From contig OX235270.1 in NCBI GenBank assembly GCA_944472135.2, positions 149,559,632 to 149,623,631 of the forward strand: a stretch of DNA of 64,000 nt, given 5' to 3'. The notes under the pieces are model-generated. The model searched no databases and was not told the origin of the DNA. It saw only the letters and a program-made list of their open reading frames with translations. Below, piece after piece: positions 53,401 through 61,699 of this stretch. The stretch's first letter is position 1. Each line of letters opens with the position of its first letter. Source of the DNA: Trichobilharzia regenti. Its lineage: Eukaryota; Platyhelminthes; Trematoda; Strigeidida; Schistosomatidae. The translations under genes were made by a program, and so were the position numbers.

Positions 53401-56400
53401 CCTGCGGTGACAGTTATGTTGGTCGCACTACTAGACAGCTAAGCCAACGTGTTGCTGAACACCTCCCATTGTGGTTTGGCAAAAGACAGACAAAACACAA
53501 TCCATAGCTCAATGTTATCACATTTAATTAATAGTGATCATGCAATGGAGAAAACAAAAGCTTTCAAAGTAATTCATCGTATCCCACCGAATCTTTAGAA
53601 TCTAATAGACTTCGTATTTGTCTACTGCACACAGCTGAGGCGATAGGCACACGAACTATTAAACCTAAACTATGCATTCAAAAGAAGTTCGTACAGCCAT
53701 TATTCCTCCCTTGTTGGCCTATTAAGACATAACCAACTAAAGACTTCTACACCACCCCTTATTTGTATTTTCAACCCCTTTCTTATCATCCCTTAATCTT
53801 ATCACATCTTCATTACAAAACGTGTCTCATTTACCTCCCTTACAATCTAACATTACGTAATCGGTTCATTTGTTTTTACTAGCCTTTATCGACTACTTCC
53901 ATCTGAACAATTGTTTATTTAATCATACTGTTTTCATTATTCGTGTTATCACAGATCGCCTCACTTTTCCATCCTTATTTTTATTATTGATAAGACCATT
54001 ATTATTGTTATTACTATTATTAATATTATCATTACCAGTATTATGACTAATTGCACAATTTATGTTCACCATCGTATTATCCTATAGACAAAACACCATG
54101 ATTGGTTCATTGATTTATGCATCTATTACATACAATGAAGAATATGGTTCATTTCCTAGGTGCATGTAAATATGAATTCTTGTTCTGTAACGTAAGATTT
54201 GCAGATAATTCTGAATTTTGAAAAAAGAATAGTCTTTTTATTTTGTATTTAATCCTATGGATTGAATCCTTGGTTGCGGACAATTTTGGGCTTTAAACGA
54301 ATAGAGAGAGCGGTTGGATTATTTTTTCGTCAAAGTGTTTGAATTGGTTTATGAGAGTTTGAGATGATTTGAACTGAAGACTTACAATAAAAGTTCTTTG
54401 AAATAGTTAAATGTAATTCAGGAATTACATGTGTGGCTATTCACTTGGCGTGGCAGTAAGTCACACTTATTATATAAAGGCTGGGTTGCCATAGCATATT
54501 ACTCTAAGATTTTAAACGGTCATCGTTCAAGTATTTCGCCCATATTCCAATATACTATGGTATATAAAGTGTACGATGTGGTCTTTATCAACAACTGACT
54601 TCGCTCTATACTGAAGATGACCAACAAGAAACTATGGGAACAAACAAAACAAGAACCAATCGCCAACGAACTAATATGCAGGAGAAAGTGGAGATGGAGA
54701 CGCTGAGGAGGCCACTGGGTGACTTCGCGCGCGCGTCAGGGCATTGCTCGAGTGGAACCAGAAAGGGAAGCACGCGGCAAGTGGGACGTCAGTGCAAGGG
54801 TGACATGGAGGAGATCGTGTGAAGAGGAGTTGAAAGAATATGGACTAACATGGATGCAGGTGAAAAGCACAGCAAAAGACAGAAGCAAGTGGAAACGTGC
54901 AGTTGAAGCCCTATGTTCCACTAGGAACCGAAGGGAACAATAATAATAATGTGGTCTAGAAGAAATATTTGATGAATGAGTCAGTGTGGAGAAGTGGCTT
55001 ATTGGTTGAAACAATAAGTTTTTCAAGGTGGTAAATATCACTTGTGAATCCTTTAATTCAACTTTTTACTTAATCGATAAGTAAGTATTATAACACCATC
55101 ATAAATCATGTGGAACTTCTATTACTGTACAGTATACATAAAAGAATTTTTTGTTTCATAACTATGTTGCAGTAACTAATTCATTTAATTAAGTAGTATT
55201 GTGGAGTGTGTTACTTGACAGGATCTCTATAAGTAGTCTGTAAATGCAGATATAAATATGTAAATCAGCACCGAGAGAATATCGATTGGAGGAGACGCAG
55301 ACTGAATGAACGATGCTTGTGGAAAAACTGGTAAAACATAAAAGGAAGACAAAACAGCACAACACCGAAGGTACGCGCAAATCTGGATTCCAATATATGG
55401 AAGACGTATATACCCTCATATCGAGTTGCCAATCAAGAGTTTCGGTACCGAATTCTTCTGTCTTCCGCCGTCACAGTATAACTATTAGTCTAGTTGTGGT
55501 AATTCACTTATACAGCCAGTCCAGAGGAGTCAAGGCCATTATTCACAACAATATAATAAAGATGCATTATTATTTCAATTGAAGCCATTGGATCCGATGA
55601 CAGCAATAAAACACCTATTCTAAATGTCGCTGCATATCGTGTTTGTAATGTGCGACTGGCCCTATTCCGGCAGTTACCTGGGGTTCTAGTGGGAAGCCGT
55701 AGCCATTAGGGTACAGCAGGTCGACGGTTAGGACAGTTACTCATCGAAGACGTTGAGTAGTGGTCTCGCTATGTCATGAGTTGGCAGAAGTTTGAATTCA
55801 TTGGCCATTAGAACAGGTCTCAGAGGCTTAATGGTCTACGAGCTAGCTCGTCTTGTAACCAGAAGGTTCTGGATTCGACCCTATGGTGGGTGCGTACTGA
55901 TGAAGAGTCCCGAGCTATAGCAATGGCAACAGCTATCCAGTACTTTCAGTTGGTTTTCCAACGGTTCTCTAACTGATGTCAGCTCATGATGAAATCCTCC
56001 AACTAATTTGTTTTTTGTTGTTTTTGTTTTTTTCCTTTCACTAGGTCATGGTGATTCGTTATCGTCAAACTCATTTCTGGACGCCTTGTGTCATTTATCC
56101 AGTAATGTTAATTTAAAAGAGAAAGGCGATTGTACATCCGAACCATACATATTTGGTAGCTGGATTGATCTGCCTTTGACTAAATTTTCTACTAATATGA
56201 TCTTAGCATTTCTTAAAACTTTATTTGAGAAATGTGTGCCTGTAAGTAAAATGGTCTTTTTGTTATCATAATTTTATCAGGTAACAAAATTTTTAAAATA
56301 CAACTGTAAAGTAAGACTGCTCAATATTTGTTTACAATAAATTATTATACAGATGTGGTTGGTTGGCTTAAGCATTAGGATTTCGTCCAATAGGTCCCCA

Positions 56401-59400
56401 GTTAGAATCATTTTTGGTAGGTTAGGGTTAATACTTTAGTCAGTGAATTATAAATCTTATAATATAACTTTCTAAGCCGTTTATGTGCTAAATAGTCCAC
56501 GGGTTGATACCTCACGAACTGAGGCTTCTGTCCAGAAGCCAAATGGTTTTTGGGGGATACTCGTCTCGTTGATCTAAACCCTAAACTTTCATACAAGGTA
56601 TCCCAGATTAGAGTTTTGTTCTGTCTACTTCAACTGGGTATTATCATCAACTCTCATTAGAGTATGTACATGAAAACTTGGTTGTGGATAATTGGATTCT
56701 GATTGTGCGAATGTCTTTTCACTGTGTTATATGTTATACTCACTTTTATCTTATTTCAAACTTCATCAACTGAGATTTTCAGACTTATCAAAACACTTAT
56801 AAAAAGATCTCAGAAAGTTTGTGACAGTATAACAGACAAAAACCTCGCATTGTTTATTAATAAGTCCTGAGCCCGGGAAAAGAGGAAAGGTTGGGCGTGG
56901 GGCGATGTTTCACCTGAAAACCAATCCACTCGCCACAGAACATTCAAAACGAAGTAAAAGTATTAGAAAAAATAAACGTATTCGCTAGAATGTGAGAGAG
57001 GGAACAAGGTGGGTTTCGTGAAGGCCTTAGGAAAGCCAGTCAACGAATGTGTATTCTTTCAATGGAAGTGAAAATAAGCATTGGGACATGGAGTGTTCAC
57101 ATCATGTTTAAAGCAGTGAAGGCTGGGTTTCGCCTGACGGACAAACCGAAAATCAGATAGGCTTCATGTGAATGTCAAGAAAGTGGAAACAGCCTGGTGG
57201 ATACAAAATAAAGAAGAAGAGTGGATGTGGGTTTAGGCGACTATCTAGTGCAAAACACTTTCAGGGGCGAATTCAAGGCCTACAGAACAGTTGAGGGTAG
57301 ACCACAATTTAAGTTCAACACTCAGTAACTGAAGGATGAAACCACAAGGGACGTGTTCATTGCAGCCATCAGGGCAAAGTTTGAGACACTGTGTAATATC
57401 ACTGAAGGAAGCTATGTGGAAGAACATTGAACCTCTCTGGAAGTGATATGGGTGGAGACCTGTGTAGTTGTCTTAGGAAGGAAGAAGAGGCAAGACAGTG
57501 TGGAATCAAGCTGTAAATAAAAAAAAGACAAACAATGACACATGAACGATAATATAGGAGAAGCATATGATGAGACAGAAGATGAACATTGGAAGCAGAG
57601 GCTGAGTTCAATATACTAGGCACTGAGGAAAGAAAGAAGTCAAGACGAGTGCTAGGAAAGACAAAAGATGATTATACGACAGACTGGAAACTGAAGCACA
57701 TCAGTCTGCATTTTGGAAAGCCTTCAGAATATTATATCAGATAACCAGAAAGTTATCAGGGAAAAGATCAGCACAGGTAAAACCAATGATGGTGACAGGA
57801 TCCTAGTTACCAAAGAGGAGAAGCAAAGGGAATATTGTCCTCATCAATTCAAAGGATCGTCACCTACAATGTGTCCAGAAATCCCTATGAACACAAGTCC
57901 ATCAATAAAAGCTAGAGTTTCTAAATGCAATCAGGCTACTGAAGGCGCGAAAGGCACCAGGACAGGAAGAAATTCCTCCTGAAGCGCTGAAAACGGCCCC
58001 AGAGACTGTGGCAGTTATGCTCACACTACTACAAAAAGGTTTGGAAGTAATGAAAGGTACCTACTGATTGGAAGAAAGACTGCCCTTCCGAACTACCATG
58101 GAAGGTCAACTTAGGCCTGTGGAAGAACTGGTGTGGAATAATGCTCTTGTCCCCGCCAAGTTAAATACTATGTCACGTCATCCTGGAGAGAATAGGTGCA
58201 CTGTATACAGAACACTGCCCCACTGACCAGAACAACCTGGATTCAGGAATGGCAAATCATGTGCTCATCAAATTGCAACTCTACGCATCATCTAACAGAG
58301 GAGAGAATGGCAATTAAACCTGTCTCTACCTCAACTTCTTTCATCGACTTCGAAAGGACCTTCACCATATAGCGTTGACGGAAAGGTAATTTGGAAACCA
58401 CTTGATTACTACGGTGTGCAGTGCTCGAATCTATATCAACTTCATTCAACAGCTGGCTATATGACAGTGCCACGTGTCTGGTGATCCACAACGGAAAACT
58501 CAGCGAAGCCTTTGGAGTGAATATAGGAGTAAGAGAAGGTGACGATATATTCCTTATTGTGGTGGACTAAGAATAGGGGGTGAAAAGACAGGAATACGCC
58601 GGACCGATACAAAAACTCTAGAAAATCTACATTTCACATGTCATGTAAACTCGAATATGCATAGGCAAAAAAAAGTTAGCGGGAAACTCAGGCAGCGAAC
58701 ACAGGGCTTCGACGAGCGAATCAAAAACCTATTGCCCAATAAATATATATTCGATGGAAATAGAGGTGAACGGGACACTCTGAGATCGTTTAGTGGCATT
58801 GAGAACAAGGTGAAGATCGTGTGATGAGGAGATGAGAGCTTATGGCCGATCTTGTAGCCGGCTAAATGGACTGCAGAGAACAGGATGAAACAAGACTGGC
58901 TGTTGAAGCACTGTTTGAATCGCACCTCAAGGGAATAATAATAACATAGAAACAGTGTGGTGAATGTTTGTCATACTGTTCTTCATGTCTGAGTGTAATT
59001 CACCTATGCCATTGTGAATAATTTGCATTCATATCAACAAAAGTTTCCAGTGATTGATTCTCTCTATCCTGAAAATGCCAAAGAAATAACCTACAGCTGT
59101 TTTTATTGGTTCGGGTGAAGAGTCACAGAGCGCATAGTTTAGTGCCATGTTCGACTTTGACCACCATTTACTGTTTTCACACTTGATCCCACTCGAATTA
59201 ATAATGACATCTGAGGAGAGCAGTAGATTGAGATCCATAACATCATTTCGCATCTATCACCTAACATTATGTCGGTTGTTTGCATGAATTGCCATTTTGT
59301 TCCGTCTAATGTAAACAGTGATAAGTCGTCATATCATCCAATTTCAATGGCTTAATACTTGTACAGTCTGGATTTTCATCACAATCTATCTTTTCCCCGT

Positions 59401-61699
59401 AGTAATGCAAATACACAAGTATTACAACCACCTCTGATGGTGTATCACCAAAGCATATACCATACTAACGAACACTGATTACCAAATGAGAACGTGACAG
59501 TTAACCGAGGGATGTGCATTTATTTTATAAGTCATTAGTTATTCCATAGGACATTGAAATTTAGGGACCGTTCAAATTCATGTGGTGTTAATATCTCTAT
59601 TTTTTTCCTCCTGTCTCCAAACTAAAAGAGAATTAAGACTGAATAAGGCGCATTTTGAATAACAGGTAATCTACATAAAGTATAATTATATTTCAATAGT
59701 TTTTACACAATTATAAGTTTTGTTATTGGTAATATTTCGAACAAAATTACCGCCCGTGACCACACACCAACTGTTGGAATTATTTTGTTCGAAATATTAC
59801 CAATAACAAAACTTGTCATTGTGTGTAAACTATTGAAATATAATTATACTTTATTTAATCTAATCCACAATGCTCAGACTTTTTACTGACATTAAGGTAA
59901 TCTTAAGCACAACACTGTCTGACAGATGTCATTTTTGTTCTTATGAAACGAGTCACCTCTTTCCCCCTCCCCCTCTCTTTGTCTCTCTCGTTTTTCCTCA
60001 GACTACTAGATATCAGGGAATTCCGAGAAAAATATATTGCACTGATTAAGGCACTCTACTCGTACTCATACAGTCAGGTTAGGGCTTACGGCGAGCTGTC
60101 ATCTGAACTGATGACGACCAGTGGTGTCCGTCAGGGATGCCCATTATCCCCTTTTCTATTCAACTTCATCATAGATGTACTAATGGACTTAACCCTAAGT
60201 GACTTCAGCGACTCAGGGATTAACTTGCTACCTGGGAATAATCTCGTTGACTTGGAATATGCAGACGATATAGTCCTTCTAGGCGAAGACGCTGATGAAA
60301 TGCAGAGTCTTCTGAACACCTTGAGCCGCAATCTACGATGCGATTCGCTCCCACCAAATGCAAGATGATGTTACAGGACTGGACTACATCGACGCCTAGT
60401 TTAAAAATAGGAAGTGAAGTGGTAGAGCACGTTGACCGCTTCACTTATTTGGGAAGTACCATCAGCCCCGACGGGCTGATCTCTGACGAAATCTCAGCAC
60501 GGATAGAGGGGGCTCGTTTCGCATATGCCAGTTTACGCCATCTCTGGCGTAGACATGATATCCGGCTGTCTGTCCACCATAGGGCGGGTGTACTGCTCAT
60601 CAGTCCGCTCCGTCCTCCTTTATGCCCAGCTGTGAGACCTGGCCACTGAGAGTGGAAGACATGAAAAGACTAGCTGTCTTTGATCATAAGTGCCTGCGTT
60701 CTATCTCCCGTATGAAGTGGCATAATAAGGTGAGCAATATTGAGGTTAGGCGTCGAGTTCTAGGTAAACAGGGGAAATCAATCGACGAAGTCGTGAAGCT
60801 ACAAAGACTGAGATGGTTAGGACACGTGTTACGTATGCCAAGTCATCGCCTCCCTCGACGAGCAATGTTAGCGGATATAGGGTCAGACTGGAAAAAGGCT
60901 AGCGGTGGTCAAACAAAAACTTGGCACCAGTCAATGAAATCCACAACAGTTGGTCTAAGCCATGTAGGAAGGTGTAGACTTCCAGGCTGGGGTCCTCGGG
61001 ACGGTAAAAATCTATGGTTGGAAACAATTGGTGGCGTGGCTCAAAATCGTTCTCAGTGGCTAGCGCAGATGCATCCACTCCTTGTGACTTATGATCTCCA
61101 ATGAAACTGTTTTGTATTTCTTTATTACTCCTTTGTCTCACACCTCTGATCACTGTTTCTATTATGCTTTTCTTGTACTTTCTTCTCTTGCTTCGCGTGC
61201 TACACGGAGTGTGGCGACTTGAACTTCCGCACATTTGTGCAAAGTTCTATGTCGAAAACAGACAGACAGAAAAACTAGATATCAGATATATAAAAAAACC
61301 AATGTTTTTGGAGTATTTTTTGAAATTCATGAAATACTTGTGTTTTGTTATCTGAAAAAAAGAAAACATTTCGACGAATTTTTTTGCTTTTGTGTTCATC
61401 TTATACCAACCTTTATTTTGTTTTCTTCTTTATTTCAACAGACTGAATTAGCTGACAGTGAATTAGGCAAATTCAATTTCACCAGTGTACCACAAACATG
61501 GATACCACCAAATCGTCCAGTTGATCTAAGACGTCCAGATATGGAAATGTATATATTTTATACTGAATTAGGTTATCCTAATCCATTGGTTAGTCGTCTG
61601 GGTCCACAACGTCTATTCATTGAATTGGCTTATGATAAAAAGACATCGAGTTATACACATTTAAAAATGGCAGGAAGTTTTAGTCAAGATACGCAATTC

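Larger units (their letters stand above)
50934..53957 (-). mobile_element. Penelope-like element with inverted 3' copy
   Basis: The main element runs on the minus strand from about 53340 to 50934. A second partial copy runs on the + strand from 53357 to 53957, starting within the GIY-YIG coding part. The outer ends are inverted repeats of about 560-600 bp (CTGTGATAACACGAATAATG at 50935 and its complement at 53935-53954). This inverted head-to-head arrangement is typical of Penelope-like elements. Confidence 0.87.
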
